64,000 nucleotides of DNA from an uncultured Ruminococcus sp. GTDB lineage: Bacteria; Bacillota; Clostridia; Oscillospirales; Acutalibacteraceae. This document shows, in pieces, positions 7,815-17,149 of this stretch (within the stretch, counting starts at the first letter, position 1; every line of letters starts with the position of its first letter). A model generated the notes under the pieces. The model was not told where the DNA came from. It made no database searches and saw only the letters and a list, made by a program, of their open reading frames with translations. Position numbers and translations under genes: made by a program. The DNA lies in contig CADBZY010000004.1 in NCBI GenBank assembly GCA_902799245.1, forward strand, positions 1-64,000, given 5' to 3'.

Positions 7815-9632
7815 ATGAACAACCAGACTGCGTCAATAAAGCAGCGTGAAACATGGGGTGATGTTATCCGGGGAATATGTTCGCTGACGGTGATTCTGTC
7901 ACATATTCCCGGTTCTCCGCATTTCCTTCTGATGTATGTGACTCCCTTTACATTGCCATGCTTCTTTATACTGTCGGGCTACTTTACAAAGAATTACGGT
8001 GGAAATCTTACGGAATTCTTCTATAACAAGGTGCTCAAAGAGGTCCTTATCAAATTGATGTTCTGCGCATGTATGACAACACTGACCCTGCAGGTGATTG
8101 CACGGCTGATACTGCATCCAACGACGATTCCCGAATGGCTGTACGATACGTTTCTTACTTTTCTGGCCAAACCCACCGCCAATTTCTTTTCCATATTGGT
8201 GATGTGTTCCATTTATTTTATTGTGGTAAATAAAATCTGCCGCGACAAGCCCATCCCCATGATACTGATTAGTTTTGGGATGGCTGCCGTTGGGTATCTG
8301 ATTGCCCGGGAGAGAATCAGTAAACTTTGGAGCTGGGATACTGCGCTTGTCTGTGTGGCTTTTTATACTCTCGGTTATTGCGCAAGGCAGAACGGCGTCA
8401 TCAAAAAATTCAAATGGAAGCCTGAGCACGCGCTGATTTCAGGCGGCGTGTTTTTTGCCCTTGTGACGTTCTTTGCGATGACGTTTGGCGTAAAGCACAC
8501 GATGATCATTGTGGGAAACAATACGTTTGTTTCTCCGCTGGTGTCTGTTCCGCTCTTTCTTGCGGGAAATATATTCATGATTGCTTTGGCCAATGTCATT
8601 CCGAAGACTCCGCGTCCCATACAGCTGCTGATGTATATCGGCAGACATTCCATGATATATTTTATGATAGGCGGTCTAGTGCTTGCATACACTCATTATT
8701 TCCACACTCTGCTTTTTGAGGCATTTCACTGGAGCTTCTTGCAAAGCCTTGTTTATAAATTGCCCGTTTATCTGATTGTCACCGCATCAATAACGCTGAT
8801 TCCCTCCTATCTTTCGGACAGATTCTTTCCCGCTCTCAACGGCTGCTTCCGTTTGCCGGAGAGCATTATCAAAAGACGTCCCAAGACCTGTATTGCCGTG
8901 TGCGTTCTGCTAATCCTGACCGGCGCGGGAGTGTTGACCGCCTCTCTCAAAGGATTCATTATCCCTAATCAAGTTTATGCCCGTCACTACCCGGTACATG
9001 GTGTGGACGTGTCTTCCTATCAGGGGCATATTGACTGGCAGCAGCTTGCGTCGCAGGACGTCAGATTTGCCTTTATCAAGGCAACAGAGGGCAGCGGACA
9101 CGTTGACAGCTGCTTTGCGGACAATTGGCGTGAGGTTTCGGAAACCGATATAGTTGCCGGTGCCTATCACTTTTTCAGCTTTGAAACCAGCGGCAGGACG
9201 CAGGCGGAGAATTTTATCTCGGTTGTGCCGGTTTTGGAAAATGCGTTACCTCCCGTTGTGGATCTCGAATACTATGGCGATTACGATAGAAATCCTCTTC
9301 CCGCGGAAAAGATTGTGCCGGAGCTGAAAACACTGCTTGACGTGCTGCAAGAGCATTACGGCAAGCGTCCGATCATCTATGTCACGGAGCCGTCTTATCT
9401 GCAATATATCTACACCTATTTCGACGACTACGACATTTGGCTGCGTTACGTCGTCACCGACCCCCCGGAAGGCGACTGGCGTTTCTGGCAATACACTGAC
9501 CGCTCAAAACTGAATGGATACGACGGTGAGGAAGAGTTTATCGACATGAACGTCTTTCTCGGAGATGAAGAACAATGGAAGAATTATATTGACAGCCATT
9601 CATCTGACAGCGCAGTGATCTTAAATGATTAA
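7815..9632 (+). CDS. Membrane acyltransferase-3 fused to an extracytoplasmic GH25 lysozyme domain
   Basis: Residues about 10-350 form a polytopic acyltransferase-3 domain (fucose-4-O-acetylase/OatA type) with the first-helix signature R19...H30 in VIRGICSLTVILSHIP and LSGYF further on. A last membrane helix lies near residues 365-388. From about residue 395 the chain becomes a GH25 muramidase: GVDVSSYQGHIDW (catalytic Asp), FAFIKATEG, then VDLEYYGD near 482 (catalytic Asp/Glu pair) and FWQYTD. The polarity puts the lysozyme outside. Acyltransferase-3 proteins usually carry a C-terminal SGNH domain; GH25 is unusual. ACGGAGG precedes the ATG. The gene is inserted between pth and mfd, 28 bp after pth, so it is probably co-transcribed. 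A joint role in peptidoglycan O-acetylation and cleavage is inference. Confidence 0.88.
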   Translation: MNNQTASIKQRETWGDVIRGICSLTVILSHIPGSPHFLLMYVTPFTLPCFFILSGYFTKNYGGNLTEFFYNKVLKEVLIKLMFCACMTTLTLQVIARLILHPTTIPEWLYDTFLTFLAKPTANFFSILVMCSIYFIVVNKICRDKPIPMILISFGMAAVGYLIARERISKLWSWDTALVCVAFYTLGYCARQNGVIKKFKWKPEHALISGGVFFALVTFFAMTFGVKHTMIIVGNNTFVSPLVSVPLFLAGNIFMIALANVIPKTPRPIQLLMYIGRHSMIYFMIGGLVLAYTHYFHTLLFEAFHWSFLQSLVYKLPVYLIVTASITLIPSYLSDRFFPALNGCFRLPESIIKRRPKTCIAVCVLLILTGAGVLTASLKGFIIPNQVYARHYPVHGVDVSSYQGHIDWQQLASQDVRFAFIKATEGSGHVDSCFADNWREVSETDIVAGAYHFFSFETSGRTQAENFISVVPVLENALPPVVDLEYYGDYDRNPLPAEKIVPELKTLLDVLQEHYGKRPIIYVTEPSYLQYIYTYFDDYDIWLRYVVTDPPEGDWRFWQYTDRSKLNGYDGEEEFIDMNVFLGDEEQWKNYIDSHSSDSAVILND

Positions 9633-9711
9633 TTATTCATTTTTCAGTATTTTGTCTAAAGTCTTTAGTTAGCGAGCGAAAGCGAATGCATATACGGAGG
9701 AACACCATTGA

Positions 9712-12700
9712 ATGAATGATCTCGGATTTATCCCGTCTCTTGCGGACTCGATCGAGGAATACAAAACATTAGTCAACAGCATAAAGAATCACCGCCTTCC
9801 GGCAGCCGTGACGGGACTGGCGGGCATACACAAGAATCACTTCACGGCAGCCCTCAGCCGCACGCTGGGTCGGAAGATCCTCTACATCGCATCGGATGAA
9901 GCGGAAGCGGTGCGTCTCTGTGACGACCTCTCCAAGATGGGCATAAAGGCGTATTTTTGTCCGGCGAGAGATATAGAGCTTCGCCCGATTGCGGGACGTT
10001 CGCATGAATACGAGCGCAGCAGAATAGAGATACTCAGCCGCATTATCAAGGAGGAATTCGACGTCGCCGTGGTGTGTGCCGACGGTGCGTCCCAGCTTAC
10101 CATACCGCCGGAGGAGCTTCAGGAGAGAATGCTCACGATCAGCGCGGGAAGCGAAGTGTCGGTGGATGACTGCGTGTCGGCACTTTCGGCGGCAGGCTAT
10201 GAGCGGTGCGAAATGGTGGAGGGCGCAGGACAATTCTCTCTGCGCGGCGGAATACTGGATTTTTTCCCGCCGGATGCGCCGCATCCCGTTCGCGCTGATT
10301 TCTGGGGCGACGAGATTGACACGCTCCAGTTTTTCGACATCGATACACAGCGCAGCATCGAGCCTGTGGAAGAAATACATCTCCTTCCGGCTGCGGAGCT
10401 GATCATCACCGATTATACAGCCCTTGCCGCCAAGGTGCGTGCTCTTGCCAAGTCGCTCAGGGGAAAGGCGGCGGCCGCGGCCAAGGAAAAGCTGCTGCGT
10501 GAAGCGGATGATATTGAAGCAGGCGTCGTCGGCGGCTCCGCGGACAGATATATTTCCATGCTGTGCAGCTATGAGGCCACCATTTTTGACTATATGCCGA
10601 AGAACTGCCTGACAATCGTCAGCGAACACATTGCCGTTCAGGAAAAGATGAAGAACAGCGAGGCGTTCATCAACGAGGAGATCAAAAATCTGATCACCGA
10701 CGGCGTTCTCTGCAGGGGAATGGACAAATTCACCCTTTCCTACGGCGAATTCATGGCGAAATTAGGCAAGGCGGTTTATTTCGAGACCTTCACACGCGGC
10801 GGGTACGAATTTGACCTGCAATCCCTGATCAATGTCAACGCGCGCCAGCATCCGGTGTGGAGCGGAAAGACCTCCGATCTGATCGACGAGCTTCAGGCGC
10901 TGCTCAGCGGGGGAAATTCGGTTATCCTTTTAGGCGGCACGCCGCGTTCCTGCGAAGGGCTGTACGAAGATCTCAAAAAAGCCGGTCTGCCCGTCATCAC
11001 AGATAATGCCCCGAAAATGCCCCTTTTCAGCGGCGTGACAATCGCCGAAGGTGGACTTTCGGGCGGCTTCGAATATTTTTCCACAGGCACCGTTCTGCTT
11101 TCGTGGGGAAGATACGTCAATCCCGCGTCTGACAAGCCAAAGACCCGCAGAAGCAAGGATTCTCTCGACCTGCAGAATCTCAACGAGTTGACGCTGGGGG
11201 ATTATGTGGTTCATTCGTCCTACGGCGTGGGTACCTTCGGCGGAATACAGAAAATCAAGTCGGACGGCATCACCAAGGACTTCATCAAGATCAATTACGC
11301 CAAGAGCGACGTGCTTTACGTCCCGATCACACAGCTTGACATGGTGAGCAAATATGTCGGCGGCAAGGAAGGATCTGCGGTAAAAATCAACCGCCTCGGT
11401 TCGGACGAATGGAAGAACCAGAAGCGCCGCGTGCAGAAGCACGTCGCCGACATCGCCGACAAGCTGGTGAGAATCTACGCGGAGCGCATGAAGGCAAAGG
11501 GCTACGCCTTCGACCGTGACACCGAATGGCAGCGGGAATTCGAGGACCGATTTGAATATCCCGAGACCTTCGATCAGCTCAAAGCGGTGGAGGAAATCAA
11601 GAATGACATGGAGCGTCCGACGCCGATGGACAGACTTCTCTGCGGCGACGTCGGCTTCGGCAAGACGGAGGTTGCCCTTCGCGCGGCATTCAAGTGCATG
11701 ATAGAGGGTCGTCAGTGCGCGATTCTCGTGCCGACCACCATTCTGGCGTGGCAGCACTTCCAGACAGCCTCGGCGCGGTTTGACGCCTATCCCTTCCGCA
11801 TAGAGCTGCTCTCCCGTTTCCGTTCCGCCAAGCAGCAGGAGGAAATACTCCGACGGCTGAAAAGGGGAGACATCGACCTGATTATCGGTACGCATAAGCT
11901 GATACAAAAGAATGTGGAATTCAACGACTTAGGCCTTGCCATCATCGACGAAGAACAGCGCTTCGGCGTGGCTCAGAAGGAAAAATTCAAGGAGAAATAT
12001 CCGGCCGTGGATATTCTTACGCTTTCCGCCACACCTATTCCGCGCACGCTGAATATGGCAATGAGCGGACTGAGGGACATTTCCTCCCTCGATGAACCGC
12101 CGCAGGACAGACATCCTGTGCAGACCTACATCATCGACCACGATGAGGGGATGATTTCCGAAGCCATCCATCGCGAGCTGAGGCGCGGCGGCCAGGTGTT
12201 TTATCTGCACAATAAAATAGAGGACATTGAGCGCACCGCGGAAAAGGTCAGCAAAATGGCGCCGGAAGCGCGCATTGTGGTGGGACACGGGCAGATGAAC
12301 GAGGACGCGCTGAGCGAGGTGTGGCGTAAGCTGCTCGACCATGAGGCGGATATTCTTGTCTGCACCACAATCATCGAAACCGGAGTCGACATTCCCAACT
12401 GCAACACGCTGGTTATCGAAAACGCGTGTAATTTCGGTCTTGCGCAGCTGCACCAGATCAGAGGGCGCGTGGGAAGAAGCTCCCGCAGGGCATACGCCTA
12501 TCTGACAGTACCGCCCTTCAAATCTCTCACCGAGACCGCCAGCAAGCGACTGCAGGCGATTCGCGAATTTACTGAATTCGGCTCCGGCATCAAGATTGCC
12601 ATGCGCGATCTTCAGATTCGCGGCGCGGGCAATCTGCTCGGTGCGGACCAGTCGGGACAGGTGGAAAGCGTCGGCTATGACATGTATATGAAGATGCTCA

Positions 12701-13176
12701 GTGCCGCCGTGCGAAACGCAAAGGGAGAGGCGCCCATCGCGCAGGACGTGGAGTGTCTTGTCGATATACGCATAGAAGCCCACATCCCCGAAAGCTACAT
12801 CGAATCCTCCCAGCTCCGACTTGAGGTCTATCGCATGATCGCTTCGGTGAGGAATGAAACAGACGCGATGGACGTTATTGACGAGCTGATCGACCGCTTC
12901 GGTGAGCCGCCGAAGGCAGTGCTGGGGCTGATAACCGTATCGCAGCTCCGCAGCGCGGCCGCCGAAGCCGGCATACATGAGATCCGTCAGTCCGATGAAA
13001 AATACCTGCTCTATAGCAAAAATCTGGATTTGGAGGTATTTGCGAAGCTCTCGGAGAAGCTGCCGCACCGCGTCACAATAGTGGATAAAACGCCTCCTTA
13101 TATCGCTGTTAAGGTAAATGCATCAAAGACAGCGGCGGAAAACATGGAGGAAATTCTCAGCGCCCTTCAATCCTGA
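9712..13176 (+). CDS. mfd: Transcription-repair coupling factor
   Basis: DNA translocase that removes RNA polymerase stalled at lesions and recruits UvrA. The 1154-residue length is full. In order: a UvrB-like N-terminal half; the RNA-polymerase-interacting domain GDYVVHSSYGVGTFGG (about residue 495); the RecG-like motor with Walker A GDVGFGKTE (about 644-652), IIDEEQRFGV (DEEQ box), TLSATPIPRTL and the QIRGRVGRS motif VI; and the C-terminal UvrA-binding-type domain. GGAGG lies 11 nt before the ATG. It sits downstream of glmU-prs-pth as in Bacillus, separated by the acyltransferase-GH25 gene. Confidence 0.98.
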   Translation: MNDLGFIPSLADSIEEYKTLVNSIKNHRLPAAVTGLAGIHKNHFTAALSRTLGRKILYIASDEAEAVRLCDDLSKMGIKAYFCPARDIELRPIAGRSHEYERSRIEILSRIIKEEFDVAVVCADGASQLTIPPEELQERMLTISAGSEVSVDDCVSALSAAGYERCEMVEGAGQFSLRGGILDFFPPDAPHPVRADFWGDEIDTLQFFDIDTQRSIEPVEEIHLLPAAELIITDYTALAAKVRALAKSLRGKAAAAAKEKLLREADDIEAGVVGGSADRYISMLCSYEATIFDYMPKNCLTIVSEHIAVQEKMKNSEAFINEEIKNLITDGVLCRGMDKFTLSYGEFMAKLGKAVYFETFTRGGYEFDLQSLINVNARQHPVWSGKTSDLIDELQALLSGGNSVILLGGTPRSCEGLYEDLKKAGLPVITDNAPKMPLFSGVTIAEGGLSGGFEYFSTGTVLLSWGRYVNPASDKPKTRRSKDSLDLQNLNELTLGDYVVHSSYGVGTFGGIQKIKSDGITKDFIKINYAKSDVLYVPITQLDMVSKYVGGKEGSAVKINRLGSDEWKNQKRRVQKHVADIADKLVRIYAERMKAKGYAFDRDTEWQREFEDRFEYPETFDQLKAVEEIKNDMERPTPMDRLLCGDVGFGKTEVALRAAFKCMIEGRQCAILVPTTILAWQHFQTASARFDAYPFRIELLSRFRSAKQQEEILRRLKRGDIDLIIGTHKLIQKNVEFNDLGLAIIDEEQRFGVAQKEKFKEKYPAVDILTLSATPIPRTLNMAMSGLRDISSLDEPPQDRHPVQTYIIDHDEGMISEAIHRELRRGGQVFYLHNKIEDIERTAEKVSKMAPEARIVVGHGQMNEDALSEVWRKLLDHEADILVCTTIIETGVDIPNCNTLVIENACNFGLAQLHQIRGRVGRSSRRAYAYLTVPPFKSLTETASKRLQAIREFTEFGSGIKIAMRDLQIRGAGNLLGADQSGQVESVGYDMYMKMLSAAVRNAKGEAPIAQDVECLVDIRIEAHIPESYIESSQLRLEVYRMIASVRNETDAMDVIDELIDRFGEPPKAVLGLITVSQLRSAAAEAGIHEIRQSDEKYLLYSKNLDLEVFAKLSEKLPHRVTIVDKTPPYIAVKVNASKTAAENMEEILSALQS

Positions 13177-13198
13177 TAAATCATTTTTTCTGACATTA

Positions 13199-13227
13199 TT
13201 GACAGTAAGTATATTAGGATGTATAAT
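13199..13227 (+). promoter_or_regulatory. Consensus SigA promoter of the deacetylase/acyltransferase operon
   Basis: TTGACA (13199-13204), exactly 17 bp, TATAAT (13222-13227). Predicted transcription starts near 13234, leaving a short leader before the TTG start at 13267. Confidence 0.85.
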
Positions 13228-13266
13228 TTATTTCATTAGTATGTTTGAATGGCAGGGGACTCGGTT

Positions 13267-14538
13267 TTGAAAGCACAAAAACGGACAACAATGTTTTTTT
13301 CAGTCAAGAAGACTTCGGCGATTCTGTTGCTTATGGCTCTGCTGGCAGCCGTGGCGATCTTCGCGTCATGCGGTCAATCAGATGATGTGGCGGCTTCTCC
13401 GTCAGACATTATCAGCAAATCGCAGGAGAACATCATTCCTGTTGACGTGTCAATGAGCGACACAGAAATGACGATAGGAATTTGTACGGTTCACGGAATT
13501 TCCGCCAAAGGTGGAGATAAAATTGTATGGAGTTCCTCGGACAATTCGATAGCGGTCATTGATTCCGAGGGTCAGATTACAGGTACAGGACTTGGCGAAT
13601 GTGACGTCACAGCGGAAAACGAATTCGGAAAAAAAGCAGTATGTCATGTCACTGTAAAAAAGACTGCCTTTATCACTATCGATGACGGCCCGCTGAAATA
13701 CTGCGGAGAAATACTCCGTAAGCTGAATAAACTGGACGTAAAGGCTACATTTTTCGTGGTAAAGACTTCCAATATCGCTATGGTTAAGCAAATGCACGAG
13801 GACGGGCACTGTGTCGGACTGCATACCTACAGCCATAAATTCTCCGTATGTTACCGTTCCGAATACAGTTATTTCAGTGATCTGGAAAAACTGAAGGACG
13901 TTATTGAGGAATACACCGGTGAAAGAACCAATATTCTCCGGTTTCCTGGAGGAACAAGCAATACGGTTATGGACAGGCGTGGTATGAGGCGGATGGTCAG
14001 CGGACTTGACGACCTCGGCTACAGAGCTTTCGACTGGACAGCATCCGCACTGGATGCCACCGGCGCTCCTATCACTTATGAGCAGGCGGCAGGATATGCA
14101 TTGGGCAGCTGTATTCATGATGTGGACATTATTCTCATGCATGATAAAATGACCACGGCAAAGGCCATTGAGATTATTGTGGACCGCCTCAGCTCAGCGG
14201 GCTATGTTTTTGACACCCTTGATCATTACGCTAATTGGTCTTACAGAGTGAACACATGGTACGAAAGATCAGTCGGTACAGAGAAAATTCCGTGTACGGA
14301 TGTATCATTGAACGAGATGTCCATGCAGATGGCTGTGGGAGAAAAGAATAATCTTACCGTCAAGATGACGCCCGATGATTCGACCGATTATGTAAGATTC
14401 GTTTCTGACGATCCATCTGTAGTGTCGGTCACACTTGAAGGAGAAATCACAGGAATGAGAGTGGGAAGCACAACGATCAGAGCAATTGCCAGCAGCGGAC
14501 AGGAGGCTGACTGCCGGGTTACTGTCAATTACAGTTGA
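13267..14538 (+). CDS. Big_2-NodB-Big_2 polysaccharide deacetylase, probable lipoprotein (copy 1)
   Basis: Secreted CE4 esterase likely to act on peptidoglycan or another GlcNAc-containing polymer. A basic N-terminus and hydrophobic stretch end in FASC (Cys35), a lipobox-like site. A bacterial Ig-like Big_2 domain follows, then the NodB fold with motif 1 TIDDGP (about 137-142), motif 2 HTYSH (His186/His190), motif 3 RFPGG, the FDWTAS segment and ILMHD, so all catalytic and metal positions appear intact. A second Big_2 domain ends the protein. The TTG at 13267 is preferred because AGGGG lies 8 nt upstream and the paralogue also starts with TTG; an ATG at 13249 has no ribosome-binding site. First gene of a three-gene operon. 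Confidence 0.9.
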   Translation: MKAQKRTTMFFSVKKTSAILLLMALLAAVAIFASCGQSDDVAASPSDIISKSQENIIPVDVSMSDTEMTIGICTVHGISAKGGDKIVWSSSDNSIAVIDSEGQITGTGLGECDVTAENEFGKKAVCHVTVKKTAFITIDDGPLKYCGEILRKLNKLDVKATFFVVKTSNIAMVKQMHEDGHCVGLHTYSHKFSVCYRSEYSYFSDLEKLKDVIEEYTGERTNILRFPGGTSNTVMDRRGMRRMVSGLDDLGYRAFDWTASALDATGAPITYEQAAGYALGSCIHDVDIILMHDKMTTAKAIEIIVDRLSSAGYVFDTLDHYANWSYRVNTWYERSVGTEKIPCTDVSLNEMSMQMAVGEKNNLTVKMTPDDSTDYVRFVSDDPSVVSVTLEGEITGMRVGSTTIRAIASSGQEADCRVTVNYS

Positions 14539-14587
14539 ATGTTGATGTGTTTTCATTCAGAAGTTCAAGAGGAAAGGTCGAGAAAAA

Positions 14588-15910
14588 TTGGAAACTAAAT
14601 CAAAACCGGCTTCTCTTTCCAAGGGAAAAGCTGCAATCGTTCTGCTGGTTTTTGTGGGCTTATCAGCGCTGATCGTGTATGGATTAATCAGTGTCGTTGG
14701 TAAAAAGAACGTTGAATCACCTGCTTCCTCTGTGGAAGAGATGGAGGTATCCTCAGAGGAAGAAATCAAAGTACCGGTGAACGTAACACTCAGTGATCTT
14801 GATCTGACGGTAGGCGTTGGAATTACCAAAACAATTGAAGCGGTCGGCGGAGACAGCATCTTGTGGAGTTCGTCAAATGAAAAGGTTGCGTCGGTCTTTT
14901 CCGACGGCTCCATAAAGGGAATAGGCGTAGGCCACTGTGACATTACAGCCGAAAACGAATTCGGCAGGACAGCCCAGTGTCATGTTACCGTCAAGAAAAC
15001 CGTTTATATTACAATCGACGACTGCCCGATGGGATATACGGGACAGATTCTTAAGATTCTCAAAAAGCATGACGTCAAGGCGACGTTCTTTGTCATGAAC
15101 ACGTACAACAACAGAATGCTGAAGCAAATTCAGGCGGACGGACACTGTATCGGTCTTCATACATATACCCATACTTTCAAAAAATGCTATCGCTCACAGT
15201 ACAGCTATTTTGCCGATCTGGAAAAGCTCTCGGATATTGTGGAAGGTTACACAGGCACACGCCCCAATATCATCCGATTCCCTGGCGGCACAGGCAATCA
15301 CGTTGGCGGCAAGCTGAATATGAGACGCATGGTGAACGGCGTAGAAGATCTCGGTTACAGAGCGTTTGACTGGACAGCGTCGAGCGGCGACGCGACCCGT
15401 CCGCGTCCGACTTCCGAGAAAGCAGCCGCGAATGCGCTTGCCAGTATCACCGCCGATTCGGAAATACTGCTGACTCACGATAAGCCTTGCAGCCCGGGCG
15501 CGCTGGAGATAATGATTCCCGCACTCAAAAATCGGGGATATGTTTTCGAGACGCTTGACCATCACCCCGAAGAGTCACACATGTCTCCGAGCTGGTATGA
15601 AAAAACGGTCAGCAAGCAGGAAACTCCCTGTGAAGCACTGGAAGCGGATAATGAATTCTTAGAGCTGACAGTCGGGCAGTCGGTCACGCTGAAGGTGACA
15701 ATGACGCCGGAAGAATCTACCGATTATGTGAGATTCGTTTCCGATGCCCCCGAAGTTGCCAAGGTAACGCTGGAAGGTAAAATCACCGGAATAAAAGAAG
15801 GCGTTACGCAGGTCAGAGCTATCGCCAGCAGCGGCGTGGAAGCGGTATGCTCTGTTACTGTATTGCCGAAACAGGAAGAAAACAAAACGGATTTAACGTC
15901 AGGAGGATAA
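14588..15910 (+). CDS. Big_2-NodB-Big_2 polysaccharide deacetylase, membrane-anchored (copy 2)
   Basis: Tandem paralogue of the preceding gene with the same domain order and closely similar stretches (for example DYVRFVSD near the C-terminus of both). Instead of a lipobox it has one N-terminal membrane helix (AIVLLVFVGLSALIVYG, residues about 16-32), so it is an anchored extracellular enzyme. NodB motif 1 reads TIDDCP instead of the usual DDGP; motif 2 HTYTH, motif 3 RFPGG and ILLTHD are intact. GAGGAAAGG precedes the TTG start. It lies 49 bp after copy 1. The Gly-to-Cys change next to the catalytic Asp pair may alter activity; the copies could be specialised for different substrates. Confidence 0.9.
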   Translation: METKSKPASLSKGKAAIVLLVFVGLSALIVYGLISVVGKKNVESPASSVEEMEVSSEEEIKVPVNVTLSDLDLTVGVGITKTIEAVGGDSILWSSSNEKVASVFSDGSIKGIGVGHCDITAENEFGRTAQCHVTVKKTVYITIDDCPMGYTGQILKILKKHDVKATFFVMNTYNNRMLKQIQADGHCIGLHTYTHTFKKCYRSQYSYFADLEKLSDIVEGYTGTRPNIIRFPGGTGNHVGGKLNMRRMVNGVEDLGYRAFDWTASSGDATRPRPTSEKAAANALASITADSEILLTHDKPCSPGALEIMIPALKNRGYVFETLDHHPEESHMSPSWYEKTVSKQETPCEALEADNEFLELTVGQSVTLKVTMTPEESTDYVRFVSDAPEVAKVTLEGKITGIKEGVTQVRAIASSGVEAVCSVTVLPKQEENKTDLTSGG

Positions 15911-15914
15911 TGTA

Positions 15915-17000
15915 GTGTCGATAACAACAAATACCAGGCAAAGAAATATTAATATCGAATATGTCAGACTGATTGCCATTTTTTTGGTCATACTGAATCA
16001 CTATTCACTATTGGGAGGATTTTATTATTCCGATCCGCTCTCGTTTAACGCGGTATTGATACAGTTCCTTCATTCCGGCGGAAAATTCGGCGTCAATGTG
16101 TTTATTCTGATCAGCGGCTTTTTCATGTACAAAAGCGAAAAGATCAATGTAAGACACATTTCGAAGTTCCTGCTGGAGGTCACCTTTTACAGCGTCATTT
16201 TTGCCATCATCGGGTTCTTGTTTCATACCCTCAAATTCAAGGGAATTGTCAAGATGCTGGTTCCGATTCCGTTTGTTCAGTGGCCCTTCATTACGTTTTA
16301 TTTCCTTCTGATGTGTCTGTCCTTATGGCTCAATAAGGCGATGCACAATCTCACCGAGAAGCAGCACAGGATTCTGATGATCGGCTTGGGATTGATCTGG
16401 TGTGTCAGCCCGACCTTTTTAAAAGCCGATTTCGGCGTGGATATATTTGGCTGGTATGTTTATATTTTTCTGCTTGGCGGGTATCTGCGCAGGATCATTG
16501 ACGACATCAAGACTCCGGCTAAGAAGCTCATAGGCATTTCCGTGCTGTCCTACGGGTTTATTCTTCTCTCAGAGCTTGTAATAGACTACATCGGCGCACA
16601 TTATATGTGGTCTATCCTCAAATACGCGGAGCATTTCAGAAAGGTAAACAGTTTCTTTATTGTGCTGTCGGCGGTCACACTCCTTGCCGGCGCAGCAAAG
16701 CTCAGGCCGAGGTACAGCGCGTTTGTTCAAACGGTGTCCTCCACGATACTCGGTGTATTTCTTATCCACGATAACAAGGCCATGATCCCGCTGCTGTGGA
16801 GAAGGCTGCTGCGATCCTATCAGTTTACCTCTTCAAAAATTCTGATACTTCACGCGTTCGGCTCCTGCATACTGGTCTTTGTTGTTTGTGTCCTCCTCGA
16901 CCTCATCAGACAGAAAACCGTCGGAAAGCTGGAAGACAAGCTGCTGGGCAGCCGGATCGAAAAGCTCGATGAGAAAATCAATTCTTATATCTTGCAGTAA
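15915..17000 (+). CDS. Acyltransferase-3 family membrane protein
   Basis: Polytopic membrane O-acyltransferase of the type that acetylates peptidoglycan, capsule or secondary polymers. The first helix has the family pattern EYVRLIAIFLVILNHYS with Arg18 and His29; about ten hydrophobic segments follow, including GVNVFILISGFFMYKS. There is no fused SGNH or GH25 domain. A GTG start lies 8 nt after AGGAGG and only 4 bp after the preceding stop, so translation is probably coupled to the deacetylase genes. Deacetylation plus O-acylation in one operon suggests masking of a wall polymer, for example against lysozyme (inference). Confidence 0.88.
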   Translation: MSITTNTRQRNINIEYVRLIAIFLVILNHYSLLGGFYYSDPLSFNAVLIQFLHSGGKFGVNVFILISGFFMYKSEKINVRHISKFLLEVTFYSVIFAIIGFLFHTLKFKGIVKMLVPIPFVQWPFITFYFLLMCLSLWLNKAMHNLTEKQHRILMIGLGLIWCVSPTFLKADFGVDIFGWYVYIFLLGGYLRRIIDDIKTPAKKLIGISVLSYGFILLSELVIDYIGAHYMWSILKYAEHFRKVNSFFIVLSAVTLLAGAAKLRPRYSAFVQTVSSTILGVFLIHDNKAMIPLLWRRLLRSYQFTSSKILILHAFGSCILVFVVCVLLDLIRQKTVGKLEDKLLGSRIEKLDEKINSYILQ

Positions 17001-17050
17001 GGCAGTGGTATAAGAAAAATCTACAAGCCTGTTATTCTCAAATTATTCTC

Positions 17051-17097
17051 AAAAAAACCTCGTCTGCGAGCCGCGAAAGCTCCCAAACGAGGTTTTT
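17051..17097. terminator. Bidirectional terminator between the envelope operon and glgA
   Basis: AACCTCGT (17056-17063) pairs with ACGAGGTT (17087-17094), with inner GAG/CTC pairing. A-run before and T-run after give a terminator on both strands for two convergent units. Confidence 0.8.
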
Positions 17098-17119
17098 AAC
17101 TTTAATAATCCGTTTAACA

Positions 17120-17140
17120 GTTAACGGGAAAGCCGTTAAC
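17120..17140. repeat. Perfect 8-bp hairpin just after glgA
   Basis: GTTAACGG and CCGTTAAC flank a GAAAG loop. It lies 9 bp beyond the glgA stop, ahead of the main terminator, and lacks its own T-run; a 3'-end stabilising hairpin is possible. Confidence 0.45.
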
Positions 17141-17149
17141 CGGAAAGCA

